A DNA stretch of 40,335 nt from Methylotenera_A sp031429035 (GCA_031429035.1 JANOYU010000059.1:1-40335); one strand, 5' to 3'. Positions 24,422 through 33,127 are shown, numbered from the stretch's first letter. The notes: generated by a model from the letters alone, not told the origin. Numbers and translations are program-made.

Positions 24422-25810
24422 TTATTCATCCTTCAGCAATTGTTTGGCTGTTAATTTTTGCTCTAATACATCAACTACGCGCTCCATCTGCATAAAACGC
24501 GAGCCCTTTACTAAAATCGTCACATCTTTTGTCATAGCCTTGCGAGCAGCATGGATATTGGCATCTAGCGATGCATAATGTTTTCCATTTGTGCCAAAAG
24601 CGTTAACCGCATGTTGTGTTAGTTCGCCCAATCCTAGCAACTGATGTATGCCTTCTTGCTTGGCGTAAGCACCAATTTCTGCGTGCATTTTTGCGCTATC
24701 TGCACCCAATTCTGCCATATCGCCCATCACAAAAATCTGTTTACCAGCTTGCTCCGCCAGCACATCAATGGCCGCCTTCATCGAGTCTGGATTCGCGTTA
24801 TAAGTATCGTCAATCAGCGCCGCACCATTGATGCCATTTTTGCGTTGTAAACGGCCTTTAACGCCACCAAAACGTTTTAAGCCGCGCGCGATATTGGCAT
24901 TAGAAACGCCTAACGCCACCGCACATGCGCTGGCTGCAAGCGCATTACTGATATTGTGTTTGCCTAAAATATCAAAAATAAAACCAATATTGCCGTTTGG
25001 CGTAGATAGATTAAATAACTTGAACTTATTTTCACCATCTTTAGCTTCTGTATAGGCAGCTGTTACATCGGCTTTATTGTGCTGGCCAAAAGTAATGATT
25101 TTTTTACTTGTATTTAATTTTTCCCAATACTCTGCATAGGCATCATCGGCATTAATTACCGCTACACCTTCATTGCTCAAACCAGCAAAAATCTCCCCTT
25201 TGGCTTTGGCAATATTGTCGCGCGAGCCAAGTTCGCCAATGTGCGCTGTGCCTGCATTGGTAATTACCGCTACATTGGGCTGTGCAATATGTGTTAAATA
25301 GTCAATTTCACCTAGGTGGTTCATACCCATTTCTATGGCCGCAAACTGGTGTTGCGCTTGCAGTTTAAGCAAGGTCATGGGCATGCCAATATCGTTATTC
25401 AAATTGCCATGCGTAGCGTGCACTTTTGCATCATCGCCCGTGGCAGCCGCCAATATTGCGTATAACATATCTTTGGTGGTGGTTTTGCCATTGCTGCCTG
25501 TAATAGCAACCAACGGTGTTTGCATTTTGCAGCGCCAAAAATGTGCCAATTGACCCAGCGCTAAGCGGGTATCGTTCACCAAAACAGCTGGGTGTGCTTT
25601 TATGGCTTTACTGCTTACCAAAACGGCCGCGGCACCTTGTTTAATGGCCTCTGCAGCAAACTTATTGCCATCAAAGTTATCACCTTTAATCGCCACAAAT
25701 AATTGGTTTTTGCTGATATTACGGCTATCAGAACCAAAGCTTTCGCAAAGCACATCATTGCCAATTAATTGGCCACCGACTGCTTTTGCAATGTCGCTTA
25801 GCAAAATCAT
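24422..25810 (-). CDS. murF: UDP-N-acetylmuramoyl-tripeptide--D-alanyl-D-alanine ligase
   Basis: MurF adds D-Ala-D-Ala to complete the UDP-MurNAc-pentapeptide. I place the start at ATG 25810 (MILLSDIAKAVGGQLIG), preceded by AAAGG eight bases upstream; ATG 25852 would add 14 residues inside murE. The protein of 462 residues shows SDSRNISKNQLFVAIKGDNF (N-terminal UDP-binding part), the ATP loop VAITGSNGKTTTKDML, EMGMNHLGEIDYLTHI, NAGTAHIGELGS and DDTYNANPDSMKAAIDVL. The C-terminal domain contains ILVKGSRFMQMERVV. It follows murE after 22 bases. Confidence 0.96.
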   Translation of the reverse strand: MILLSDIAKAVGGQLIGNDVLCESFGSDSRNISKNQLFVAIKGDNFDGNKFAAEAIKQGAAAVLVSSKAIKAHPAVLVNDTRLALGQLAHFWRCKMQTPLVAITGSNGKTTTKDMLYAILAAATGDDAKVHATHGNLNNDIGMPMTLLKLQAQHQFAAIEMGMNHLGEIDYLTHIAQPNVAVITNAGTAHIGELGSRDNIAKAKGEIFAGLSNEGVAVINADDAYAEYWEKLNTSKKIITFGQHNKADVTAAYTEAKDGENKFKLFNLSTPNGNIGFIFDILGKHNISNALAASACAVALGVSNANIARGLKRFGGVKGRLQRKNGINGAALIDDTYNANPDSMKAAIDVLAEQAGKQIFVMGDMAELGADSAKMHAEIGAYAKQEGIHQLLGLGELTQHAVNAFGTNGKHYASLDANIHAARKAMTKDVTILVKGSRFMQMERVVDVLEQKLTAKQLLKDE

Positions 25811-25832
25811 GCGCGGGCCTTTGTAGGTAGCA

Positions 25833-27269
25833 TCATGCAGCGGCCTCTGCATAAATTTCTAGCACATGTTTGGCATGTTCAATATCACTAAAATAATGTT
25901 TTTTACCTTTTATCTCTTGGTATTCTTCGTGACCTTTGCCCGCTATTAATACAATATCGCCCGCTTTGGCCGACATAATGGCTACCGTAATCGCTTTAGC
26001 GCGATCTTTTTCAACAATAAAATTGTCGTGCACACCTTTTAAAATATCTTTAATAATGGCGCTGGCAGATTCATCACGCGGATTATCTGATGTCACCACC
26101 ACGGCAAACGCATGGTCACTGGCCACTTTTCCCATCAAAGGGCGTTTGCCAGCATCGCGATTGCCACCGCAACCAAACACACACAACACATGCTGCTCGT
26201 CCGCTTGCGCTTTTAGCGTCATCAGTACTTTTTCTAAGGCATCGGGGGTATGTGCGTAATCCACCACCACCAATGGCAAATCGCCACCACCTATTTGCTG
26301 CATGCGGCCTGGTGCAGATTCAATATGCGAAATGGCTTCTACCGCGTCTGCCAAACTGATTTTTGAAACCAATAATGTCGCCAACACTGCCAACACGTTG
26401 TATACATTAAAGCGGCCAATTAAATTGGCTTTTACAGGTGCATTGCCATAAGGCGTTATCACATTAAAAGTAAAATGCGTGTTTTCAAATTGTAAATTGC
26501 TCACCCAAATATCACCATGATCGATGCCGTAACTAAGCACCGCTTTACCGGCGGCTTTTAAATCATATGCTAGCGTTTTACCAAAATCATCTTCGGCATT
26601 TAATACGGCATATTTCAAATCGCTGTACTCAAATAAAATGCGCTTTGCAGCCGCATAGTCCTCAAACGTTTTGTGATAATCTAAATGATCGCGCGTTAAG
26701 TTGCTTAACACTGCCACATCAAAATTGACACCACGTACGCGGCCTTGATGCAAGCCATGCGATGACACTTCCATCGCCACTGTTTTCACCTGTTGTTGCA
26801 CATAATCGGCCAACATACTTTGCAGCAACACTGCATCTGGTGTGGTATTGCTGGTAGCGCTTAGCTGATTTGGTAAGCCATTGCCCAGCGTGCCAATGAC
26901 TGCAGTTTTATGATTTAGATAATTAAAACATTGGCTTAACCACTGCGTAATAGAGGTTTTGCCATTAGTACCAGTGACGCCTATCATCCTTAACTGATCG
27001 GATGGATGCTTATAAAACTGATTAGCAATATTGCCTGACTGCATACGCAAATGTTTGATGCCAATATTTTCAATCTGCCAATCAGCGTTCCAAGTAAAAT
27101 CCTCAGATTCCCAAATGACTGCGCTGGCGCCGTTTTTGATTGCATCTGCGATATAGCTTCTGCCATCTGTTGCATCACCTGGATAAGCCAAAAACAAACT
27201 GCCAGATTGCACTTGGCGGCTGTCTGTTGTCATGCTTTTAACAGGCGTTTTAATTTTATAGGCGGTCAT
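25833..27269 (-). CDS. murE: UDP-N-acetylmuramoyl-L-alanyl-D-glutamate--2,6-diaminopimelate ligase
   Basis: MurE adds the third residue of the stem peptide. The motif SDNPRDE in the C-terminal domain is the DNPR signature of meso-diaminopimelate-adding enzymes, as expected for a Gram-negative. Other landmarks in the 478 residues are TTDSRQVQSGSLFLAYPGDA near the start, the ATP loop GVTGTNGKTSITQWL, AMEVSSHGLHQGRVRGVNFD, NLTRDHLDYHKTFEDYAAAK (with the carbamylated-lysine region) and VVDYAHTPDALEKVL. Its ATG overlaps the ftsI stop (ATGA). The length is slightly below E. coli MurE (495). Confidence 0.97.
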   Translation of the reverse strand: MTAYKIKTPVKSMTTDSRQVQSGSLFLAYPGDATDGRSYIADAIKNGASAVIWESEDFTWNADWQIENIGIKHLRMQSGNIANQFYKHPSDQLRMIGVTGTNGKTSITQWLSQCFNYLNHKTAVIGTLGNGLPNQLSATSNTTPDAVLLQSMLADYVQQQVKTVAMEVSSHGLHQGRVRGVNFDVAVLSNLTRDHLDYHKTFEDYAAAKRILFEYSDLKYAVLNAEDDFGKTLAYDLKAAGKAVLSYGIDHGDIWVSNLQFENTHFTFNVITPYGNAPVKANLIGRFNVYNVLAVLATLLVSKISLADAVEAISHIESAPGRMQQIGGGDLPLVVVDYAHTPDALEKVLMTLKAQADEQHVLCVFGCGGNRDAGKRPLMGKVASDHAFAVVVTSDNPRDESASAIIKDILKGVHDNFIVEKDRAKAITVAIMSAKAGDIVLIAGKGHEEYQEIKGKKHYFSDIEHAKHVLEIYAEAAA

Positions 27270-29038
27270 ATCACCTCTTTTGCGTCTTCTAACGCTTCAG
27301 GCGTAATCACCACATTGTTATTGGGTGAATCTTGCGGCACAGATAGCATGCGCAAGGCATCTGCCATCACTGCGCTAAAGACTGGCGCGGCCACAATGCC
27401 ACCATAATATTGGTCTTTTTCGGGGCTTGGCTCGTCTATCATTACCGCCATAATTAAACGCGGGTTAGAGGCTGGCGCTAAACCCACAAACGATCCCACA
27501 TATTTATCTTCTTCGTAGCCACTTTTGCCCAACTTATGCGCTGTGCCTGTTTTACCACCTACGCGATAACCTGCCACTTGCGCCTTTAAGGCGGTACCGC
27601 CTGGCTGCACCACCAATTCCAGCATAGCTTTCACGTCATTGGCTACTTGTGCAGAGAACACTTGATGCCCCACTGGCGATTCTTTTAATTTAAGTAAAGA
27701 TACTGGTTTAATTTCGCCTTCGTTAGCAAATACGGTATAAGCACGCGCCAGTTGCAGCAAAGTCACGCTAATACCATGGCCGTAAGACATAGTGGCCTGT
27801 TCAATCGGACGCCAAGTTTTATAGGGTCGCACCTTACCCGCCGCCTCACCTGGAAAACCCACATTGGTGCGGTTGCCAAAGCCAAGCTGGTTAAATGTGC
27901 TCCACAGCTCCTCACGTTTAAGGCTTAAGGCCATTTTTGCTGCACCTACATTAGATGATTTTTGTATCACCTCTGCTACCGTCAATATGCCGTGTGGGTG
28001 CGCATCATGAATGGTAGCAGGGCCAATCGACATGTGGCCTGGCGCAGTTTGAATTTTAGTGGTGGGCGTATAATCACCAAATTGCATAGCGGCGGATGCT
28101 GCCACTGGCTTCATGGTAGAGCCAGGCTCAAACATATCGGTAATGGCGCGGTTACGGGTTTTACCTTTAATATTGATAGGGTTGTTGGGGTTGTAAGTCG
28201 GTAAATTTACCATTGCCAGTACTTCGCCTGTTTTGGCGTCTAACACCACCGCAGCGCCCGCTTTTGCCTTATGTTCCTCAACCGATTTAGCCAGCTCTCT
28301 AAACACCAAATATTGTAAGCGCCTATCAATGCTCAACACCAAATCATGGCCATCTTGTGGCACTTTGACGGCTTCTAAATCTTCCACAATATGGCCTTGC
28401 CTATCTTGAATCACGCGGCGACTGCCTGCTTTGCCTGAAAGTGCAGCGTTTTGTGATAGCTCGAAACCTTCCTGGCCGTTATCATCAATGCCAGTAAAAC
28501 CTACTAAATGCGCAGTTACATCGCCAGCAGGATAAAAGCGTTTATATTCGCGCTGCAAAAAAATCCCAGAGATTTCTAAACTCATTACCTTTGCCGCTAA
28601 ATCGGGTGAGATGCGGCGTTTTAAATACACAAACTCTCGCTCGCGATTAGCCACTTTTTTATCAATATCTTTTGGTTTCATCGCCAACAATTTTGCTAGC
28701 GCGTTTTTTTGTGCTTTACTCAGCACCACATCTGGCGGGCTTGCCCACACCGATTCCACCGGGCTACTAATGGCCAGTAACTCACCGTTTCTATCGGTAA
28801 TTTTGCCGCGATGTGCTTGCAACACCAAAGTGCGGCTGTAGCGTGCATCGCCTTTTTGTTGCAAGAACTCTTTATGCAAACTTTGCAAATAAATACCACG
28901 CATAAACAAAGCCACAAACCCAGCCAGCACGCACATAAGCAGCACGCGCCTGCGCCATGCGGGTAATTTAACGATGTGATGTTGGGTTTTATCGTATGCC
29001 ATGATTGAGATTAATTTATGACTACTTATTTGCCTCAT
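27266..29038 (-). CDS. ftsI: Peptidoglycan D,D-transpeptidase FtsI (PBP3)
   Basis: FtsI cross-links septal peptidoglycan and is a beta-lactam target. The protein has a short cytoplasmic start, one membrane anchor (about 31-50, RVLLMCVLAGFVALFMRGIY), the non-catalytic pedestal and a transpeptidase domain. The domain carries SxxK at PGSTMKP (S307, K310), SSN at 361-363 and KTG in VGGKTGTAHK (496-498). The start is uncertain: ATG 29038 overlaps ftsL by 17 bases, while ATG 29002 (MAYDKTQHHIVK) would leave a 19-base gap. Neither has a strong ribosome site, so I give the longer form. Confidence 0.95.
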   Translation of the reverse strand: MRQISSHKLISIMAYDKTQHHIVKLPAWRRRVLLMCVLAGFVALFMRGIYLQSLHKEFLQQKGDARYSRTLVLQAHRGKITDRNGELLAISSPVESVWASPPDVVLSKAQKNALAKLLAMKPKDIDKKVANREREFVYLKRRISPDLAAKVMSLEISGIFLQREYKRFYPAGDVTAHLVGFTGIDDNGQEGFELSQNAALSGKAGSRRVIQDRQGHIVEDLEAVKVPQDGHDLVLSIDRRLQYLVFRELAKSVEEHKAKAGAAVVLDAKTGEVLAMVNLPTYNPNNPINIKGKTRNRAITDMFEPGSTMKPVAASAAMQFGDYTPTTKIQTAPGHMSIGPATIHDAHPHGILTVAEVIQKSSNVGAAKMALSLKREELWSTFNQLGFGNRTNVGFPGEAAGKVRPYKTWRPIEQATMSYGHGISVTLLQLARAYTVFANEGEIKPVSLLKLKESPVGHQVFSAQVANDVKAMLELVVQPGGTALKAQVAGYRVGGKTGTAHKLGKSGYEEDKYVGSFVGLAPASNPRLIMAVMIDEPSPEKDQYYGGIVAAPVFSAVMADALRMLSVPQDSPNNNVVITPEALEDAKEVI

Positions 29039-29297
29039 CTAATGAAATCACTTGTATGCGCTTGGCATCTGGTACCTGCATTTGCAGTTTTTTAGTGGCC
29101 AATTCTTCCACGCGCGAATGCATGGCCCAGGTGCTTTGCTCTAACTGCAATTGACCATATTCGGTCTCGTATTTTTTGCTTAAATTTTGTTGCTGCTCTA
29201 ACTCAAAATACAACTTGCGTGCCTTATGCTGCGATGTAATAACGCCCAAACACACAAAGATTAGCCCAAAAAATAAAATTAAATTTAAGCGCGTCAT
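29022..29297 (-). CDS. ftsL: Cell division protein FtsL
   Basis: FtsL is a small bitopic inner-membrane protein that pairs with FtsB and activates FtsW/FtsI. The 91 residues comprise one transmembrane segment (about 4-22, LNLILFFGLIFVCLGVITSQ) followed by a coiled coil (ARKLYFELEQQQNLSKKYET) and a periplasmic end with WAMHSRVEELATKKLQMQVP, typical of FtsL. Sequence conservation in this family is low, so the call rests mainly on size, topology and its fixed place between rsmH and ftsI. The start overlaps the rsmH stop by four bases. Confidence 0.92.
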   Translation of the reverse strand: MTRLNLILFFGLIFVCLGVITSQHKARKLYFELEQQQNLSKKYETEYGQLQLEQSTWAMHSRVEELATKKLQMQVPDAKRIQVISLDEANK

Positions 29298-30301
29298 GTT
29301 GTGGCTGTACGCTCTGCCACACGCATCACCGCACTGCGGCTGCGTACATTTTGCTTAATTTCAGCCGCGCTTGGCTTAATGGCTTTGCCCATAATTTTTA
29401 AACGCGGTTGTGGCAAATCTTTGGCTTTAATGGGAAACTTGCTGGGAAAATCATCACGGTTTTGCTCGCCCTGCATAAATTGCTTCACAATTCTATCTTC
29501 TAGCGAATGAAAACTAATCACTACCAAACGCCCGCCATCCGCCAATAAATCGACACACTTAGGCAAAATTAGCGATAGCTCCTCAAGCTCCGAATTGACG
29601 AAAATCCGTAAAGCTTGAAAGGTGCGCGTTGCAGGGTTCTGCCCCGGTTCGATCTTGGGGATTGCGTTTGCCACGACCTTGGCAAGCTGTCCTGTAGTGG
29701 TGATGGCGCGCCCGTCATCGCGCTCCTTAATAATCGCCCTTGCAACCTGCTTAGCAAACCGTTCTTCACCATAGTCTTTTATCACTTTCCCTAATTGTTG
29801 TTCCGAAATTGTGGTCAACAGTTCTGCAACTGTTTTGCCACGCGATTGATCCATGCGCATATCAAGCGGCGCATCAAACCTAAAACTAAAACCGCGATTA
29901 CCTTCATCAATTTGTGGCGACGAAATGCCTAAATCCAGCAAAATACCATCTATTTTTGTTAAATTATTTGTTGTTGCTAATTGATTGATTTCTGAAAAAT
30001 GTCGATGTGAAATATTGAATCGTGCGTCTGTAATGGTTTTGCCAGCATCAACGGCAGCTAAATCTCTATCCATGGCATATAAGCGGCCTGTGTTTTGTAA
30101 CTCAAAGCCGCCCAGTTTGCTCAATATTTTTTTGCTATGCCCGCCGCGACCAAAGGTGCCGTCGATATAAGTGCCGCTTGGTTTGATATTCAGCGCATCG
30201 ACAGCTTCATCGAGTAATACGGTGATATGACTTGAAGACGTTGTTATTGGCGACACTACTACTGGGGCTGTTGCGGGCGCCGAGTTAGCGCCCGAAATCA
30301 T
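29294..30301 (-). CDS. rsmH: 16S rRNA (cytosine(1402)-N(4))-methyltransferase
   Basis: RsmH (formerly MraW) methylates N4 of C1402 in 16S rRNA with S-adenosylmethionine. The 335-residue protein has the family start HITVLLDEAVDALNIKPSG, motif I YIDGTFGRGGHSKKIL (about 45-60), DGILLDLGISSPQIDEGNRG (substrate and cofactor pocket), RTFQALRIFVNSELEEL and VVISFHSLEDRIVKQFM. The first 20 residues, rich in Ala, Val and Ser, are a longer lead than usual; the ATG at 30301 overlaps the mraZ stop (ATGA), which supports this start. It partners RsmI, also in this window, which acts on the same nucleotide. Confidence 0.97.
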   Translation of the reverse strand: MISGANSAPATAPVVVSPITTSSSHITVLLDEAVDALNIKPSGTYIDGTFGRGGHSKKILSKLGGFELQNTGRLYAMDRDLAAVDAGKTITDARFNISHRHFSEINQLATTNNLTKIDGILLDLGISSPQIDEGNRGFSFRFDAPLDMRMDQSRGKTVAELLTTISEQQLGKVIKDYGEERFAKQVARAIIKERDDGRAITTTGQLAKVVANAIPKIEPGQNPATRTFQALRIFVNSELEELSLILPKCVDLLADGGRLVVISFHSLEDRIVKQFMQGEQNRDDFPSKFPIKAKDLPQPRLKIMGKAIKPSAAEIKQNVRSRSAVMRVAERTATT

Positions 30302-30744
30302 AGCGAAAAGCCTTCTAATTCTACGGGCATTTCAATGACTTCATTATTCATTACATTTTCCAACTGCTTGCGCCATGCGTTCATATTCCACATTTCAAAA
30401 TGGCTGCCTTGGCCAACCAACATCACATCTTTTTCTAGGCCTGCGAAATCGCGTAAGGTGGGCGAGATTAACAATCTACCAGCCGCATCTACTGTAATAT
30501 CCTCTGCAAAACCCACCAATAAACGCTGTAAACTAGAAGATTGTTTATCAAAGCTAGATAGCGCCATCATTTTTGCCTGAATCGGCTCCCAGGCAGGCTG
30601 TGGATATAGTAACAAGCATCCATGCGGATGCGCGGTTAGCACCACATTACCTGCGCTTTGCGTCAATAGCGCATCGCGATGCTTAGCAGGTACGCTCAGG
30701 CGGCCTTTGGCATCCATACTTAAATTTGTAGCACCACGAAACAT
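30298..30744 (-). CDS. mraZ: Transcriptional regulator MraZ
   Basis: MraZ is the AbrB/SpoVT-fold ring-forming DNA-binding protein that represses its own dcw operon in E. coli. The 148 residues contain two copies of the fold: FRGATNLSMDAKGRLSVPAK (2-21) and, in the second half, ITVDAAGRLLISPTLRDF with VMLVGQGSHFEMWN. The D-A-K/A-G-R core is seen twice. It is the first gene of the cluster, and its predicted operator (three TGGG boxes) lies about 90 bases upstream of the start. Confidence 0.97.
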   Translation of the reverse strand: MFRGATNLSMDAKGRLSVPAKHRDALLTQSAGNVVLTAHPHGCLLLYPQPAWEPIQAKMMALSSFDKQSSSLQRLLVGFAEDITVDAAGRLLISPTLRDFAGLEKDVMLVGQGSHFEMWNMNAWRKQLENVMNNEVIEMPVELEGFSL

Positions 30745-30834
30745 ATTTAGTTAAAAAAGCCTTATCATTGGTTTTTATTGGGGCGAGTTATTTCGCGTTA
30801 TTTTTGGTGTGGATTTTGTGGAAGATTAATATTC

Positions 30835-30858
30835 CCCACAAAACCCCACTTTTTCCCA
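30835..30858 (-). promoter_or_regulatory. MraZ operator: three TGGG boxes at 10-base spacing
   Basis: On the minus strand TGGG occurs at 30858-30855, 30848-30845 and 30838-30835, exactly 10 bases apart (TGGGA, TGGGG, TGGGG). This is the known binding pattern of MraZ, which reads TGGGN repeats separated by five bases. The boxes start at or just past the predicted transcription start, so a bound ring would block promoter escape or binding. Confidence 0.8.
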
Positions 30859-30866
30859 CAAATTGA

Positions 30867-30895
30867 ACTATAGATAAAAAAAAAGCGCTTTGCAA
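30867..30895 (-). promoter_or_regulatory. Sigma70-type promoter of the dcw operon
   Basis: On the minus strand TTGCAA (30895-30890) and TATAGT (30872-30867) are separated by exactly 17 bases, which include a run of nine T. The predicted start point is near 30860, immediately before the MraZ boxes. Confidence 0.7.
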
Positions 30896-31063
30896 GCACT
30901 TTTTAGTATTTTTTCTTTATAAGTCAAAGACTTAGCGCATTTTTGTGATAAAAACAAACATGTTAATAATCAATTACTTATTAAATTAAGTGAATGTAGT
31001 TTATGAGTGTTGTTTGGTAGGTGATTGAATTATGAAAAACGTATTGATACAGACAAAAAAGAA

Positions 31064-31389
31064 AAAGCTAGCCGATAAGCCGGGTTCTGTCGTGCCTTGC
31101 GGCGCGTAACAGTCATTCATCTAGGCGCACAATTGCTTGTACGCTCGAGCAACCTACCCGCTGGTGGCGCGAGCCACGCCTTGTTAATTAAATAACGTAC
31201 CAGTCTATTTGGTCTTGCTGCAGATGGAGGTTACCGCGTTTCACTTCCATCACGGCGAACCGTGATTTACTCGTCTCTGTGGCCCTATTCCTCGTCTCAC
31301 GACGTACGGCCGTTAGCCGTCATCTTGCTCTGTGCAGCCCGGACTTTCCTCCCCTTGCTTGCGCAAGCGGCGACTGTCTAGCTAGCTTT
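31064..31389 (-). ncRNA. rnpB: RNase P RNA, bacterial class A
   Basis: This is the catalytic RNA that trims the 5' leaders of pre-tRNAs. On the minus strand it starts AAAGCTAGCTAGACAGTCGC and contains the hallmarks GAGGAAAGTCCGGGCTGCAC (CR-I), AGGGCCACAGAGACGAG, GTGAAACGCGGTAACCTCCA and, near the 3' end, ACAGAACCCGGCTTATCGGC, which includes the P4/CR-V strand and 3' end consensus. The two ends pair (AAAGCTAGC with GCTAGCTTT) as helix P1. The length of about 326 bases is lower than E. coli (377) but within class A. A TAAAAT -10 box lies six bases upstream of the 5' end. Confidence 0.95.
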
Positions 31390-31394
31390 AGAGC

Positions 31395-31400
31395 ATTTTA
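31395..31400 (-). promoter_or_regulatory. Probable -10 box of rnpB
   Basis: TAAAAT on the minus strand ends six bases before the expected rnpB 5' end (31389), the right distance for a transcription start. A matching -35 hexamer is not obvious in the bases around 31418-31424. Confidence 0.4.
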
Positions 31401-31454
31401 ACACACTGCACAAAATAGCCTTAAATCAAATCAATTAATAGCTATATTATTTCG

Positions 31455-31493
31455 ATGCCCTGCGTGCCAATATCCATGCGGCTTGCAGAGCAT
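31455..31493. repeat. Intergenic palindromic repeat, copy B
   Basis: ATGCCCTGCGTGCC (31455-31468) and GGCTTGCAGAGCATT (31480-31493 with preceding ATGC) flank AATATCCATGC. It has the exact word ATGCGGCTTGCAG at 31476-31488 and matches the copy at 5137 at most positions. It lies between rnpB and the downstream end of the EF-hand/BON gene. Confidence 0.75.
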
Positions 31494-31510
31494 TAATATT
31501 TACACGTGTT

Positions 31511-32008
31511 TTATGGCTTTACCATTATTCCGTTTTTAACAGCTTTTACGCCTTTAACACCAGCAGCAATTTGCTCTGCGCGCGTTTTAGTTGCTAGATT
31601 ATCGACAAAGCCGCTCAGCATCACAATTTTATCTTTAGTTTCTACGCTGACATCAAAGCTTTTAAAGTTTTTTTCGACTAAATATTTACTTTTAATTTTG
31701 CTGGTAATCGCGCTGTCAGCCGCTAGCCGTTTGCTTTCTTTTTGCTGAACTTTAGATTTATAACCTGCATATTCGTCTTTACTTAAGCTGCCCGATTTAT
31801 TAACGTCAGCTTTGCCAAAACCACCGCCATCAAACAACTCATCTTTGCTAATTTCAGCGGCGCTAAGTTTGCCATTGCTGTCTGTATCTAACAATTTAAA
31901 TTCTTTTGAGTAGATATTTTGATCTGGCATATCTGACGTTATAGCCAATGCTGGCGTGCTTGCCAGGCCGATTAATAAAACAGATAGTGCTGTTTTGAAT
32001 AGCTGCAT
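31511..32008 (-). CDS. Exported EF-hand plus BON domain protein
   Basis: The 165-residue protein has a signal peptide (hydrophobic 6-18, cleavage likely after STPALA), a pair of EF-hand-like calcium loops and one BON domain. The loops are D41-T-D43-S-N45-G46-K-L48...E52 and D68-V-N70-K-S72-G73-S-L75...E79, with all usual ligand positions filled. The BON domain (about 98-164) runs from AITSKIKSKYLVEKNFKSFD through IVMLSGFVDN to VKGVKAVKNGIMV. BON domains are thought to bind phospholipid. A GGAGG site precedes ATG 32008. The combined architecture suggests a calcium-responsive periplasmic envelope protein; the function is not known. Confidence 0.85.
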   Translation of the reverse strand: MQLFKTALSVLLIGLASTPALAITSDMPDQNIYSKEFKLLDTDSNGKLSAAEISKDELFDGGGFGKADVNKSGSLSKDEYAGYKSKVQQKESKRLAADSAITSKIKSKYLVEKNFKSFDVSVETKDKIVMLSGFVDNLATKTRAEQIAAGVKGVKAVKNGIMVKP

Positions 32009-32030
32009 ATATTACCTCCAAATTCAAAAT

Positions 32031-32055
32031 GGATTCCCGCCTGTGCGGGAATGAC
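32031..32055. repeat. Single GGATTCCCGC...GCGGGAATGAC hairpin repeat
   Basis: GGATTCCCGC (32031-32040) and GCGGGAATGAC (32045-32055) pair as a short hairpin around CTGT. It is the same type as the pair at 2555-2666, here without a partner, between pyrC and the EF-hand/BON gene. Confidence 0.7.
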
Positions 32056-32092
32056 GGTGGAAAGGTTGGTTAATGCAAAGCCGTTTCCAAGG

Positions 32093-33127
32093 CTAAAGCA
32101 GTTTCCAATGTATATGTTGGCCAGCTCTTAAAGGTACCAGGCTATCATCACCCAACTTGAGTTCGCTTGGTACCAGCCAACTGGTTTTTTCAAGCGTAAT
32201 CTTATCTGAGTTGCGTGGCAAGTTATAAAAATCGGCGCCGTAAAAACTGGCAAATGCTTCCAATTTGTCTAAACTATTGGCTGCTTCAAACGCTTCTGCA
32301 TAAAGCTCAATTGCCGCATGTGCTGTGTACATACCGGCGCAGCCACACGCGGCTTCTTTGGCGTGTTTGGCGTGCGGCGCACTATCGGTGCCTAAAAAGA
32401 ATTTTGGGTTACCTGAAGTTGCTGCATTTACCAAAGCAACGCGGTGCGTTTCACGCTTAAGCACGGGCAAACAATAATGGTGCGGCTGAATGCCACCTTT
32501 AAACATATCGTTGCGATTCATTAGCAAATGGTGCGCAGTAATGGTGGCAGCCACGTTATTTGGTGATTGCATCACAAAATCAGCCGCATCTTTAGTAGTA
32601 ATGTGCTCAAAAATCACTTTTAAGGCAGGAAAGCGTTTAAGCAGCGGAATCATGTGGCGATCGATAAACACTTTTTCGCGATCGAAAACGTCCACATCGC
32701 TATCGGTCACTTCGCCGTGGGTTAGCAGCGGCAAACCGACGTCCTGCATAGCTTCTAGCGCAGCGTTACATTTAGCCAAATCCGAAACACCCGCATCAGA
32801 ATTGGTGGTGGCACCCGCCGGGTAAAGCTTTACGCCATGAATAATGCCACTGGCTTTGGCGCGTTTTATCTCTTCCGCCGCTGTGTTATCGGTTAAATAC
32901 AGCGTCATCAATGGTTCAAAACTTATGTCTTGTGGTAACGCAGCCAAAATACGTGTGCGATATTCGCTTGCAAACTGAGTAGTCGTGACAGGCGGGCGCA
33001 AATTTGGCATCACAATGGCGCGCGCAAATTGCCGCGCGGTGTCTGGCAGCACGGCTTGCAAAGCCGCGCCATCGCGCAAATGCAAGTGCCAATCATCGGG
33101 GCGAGTCAGTGTTAATTTAGTTGTCAT
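32093..33127 (-). CDS. pyrC: Dihydroorotase (class II, E. coli type)
   Basis: PyrC closes N-carbamoyl-L-aspartate to dihydroorotate, the third step of pyrimidine synthesis. The 344-residue amidohydrolase has the metal ligands H14 and H16 in WHLHLRDG (13-20), MPNLRPPVTT (substrate Asn and Arg), the carbamylated lysine K100 in GVKLYPAGATT, LLTHGEVTDSDVDVFDREKV (metal His), EHITTKDA, and FLGTDSAPHAKHAKE with the catalytic Asp. Length and motifs match E. coli PyrC (348). It starts 15 bases after the rsmI stop on the same strand, so the two are probably co-transcribed. Confidence 0.97.
   Translation of the reverse strand: MTTKLTLTRPDDWHLHLRDGAALQAVLPDTARQFARAIVMPNLRPPVTTTQFASEYRTRILAALPQDISFEPLMTLYLTDNTAAEEIKRAKASGIIHGVKLYPAGATTNSDAGVSDLAKCNAALEAMQDVGLPLLTHGEVTDSDVDVFDREKVFIDRHMIPLLKRFPALKVIFEHITTKDAADFVMQSPNNVAATITAHHLLMNRNDMFKGGIQPHHYCLPVLKRETHRVALVNAATSGNPKFFLGTDSAPHAKHAKEAACGCAGMYTAHAAIELYAEAFEAANSLDKLEAFASFYGADFYNLPRNSDKITLEKTSWLVPSELKLGDDSLVPLRAGQHIHWKLL

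Larger units (their letters stand above)
30745..31063. other. Gene-free region upstream of mraZ and downstream of rnpB
   Basis: This stretch of about 320 bases holds the mraZ promoter, the MraZ boxes and a 90-base untranslated leader of mraZ. The half nearer rnpB (30900-31055) is AT-rich; no coding frame or RNA gene is recognisable there. The T-rich strand next to the rnpB 3' end (31050-31069) may serve as its terminator. Confidence 0.6.

Noticed and set aside
30745..30900. Stretches such as TTTTGTGGAAG and TTTCCCACAA as DnaA boxes or a replication origin.
   Set aside because: They are explained by the TGGG-type MraZ operator; there is no dnaA or dnaN gene, no cluster of TTATCCACA boxes and no origin-like context.
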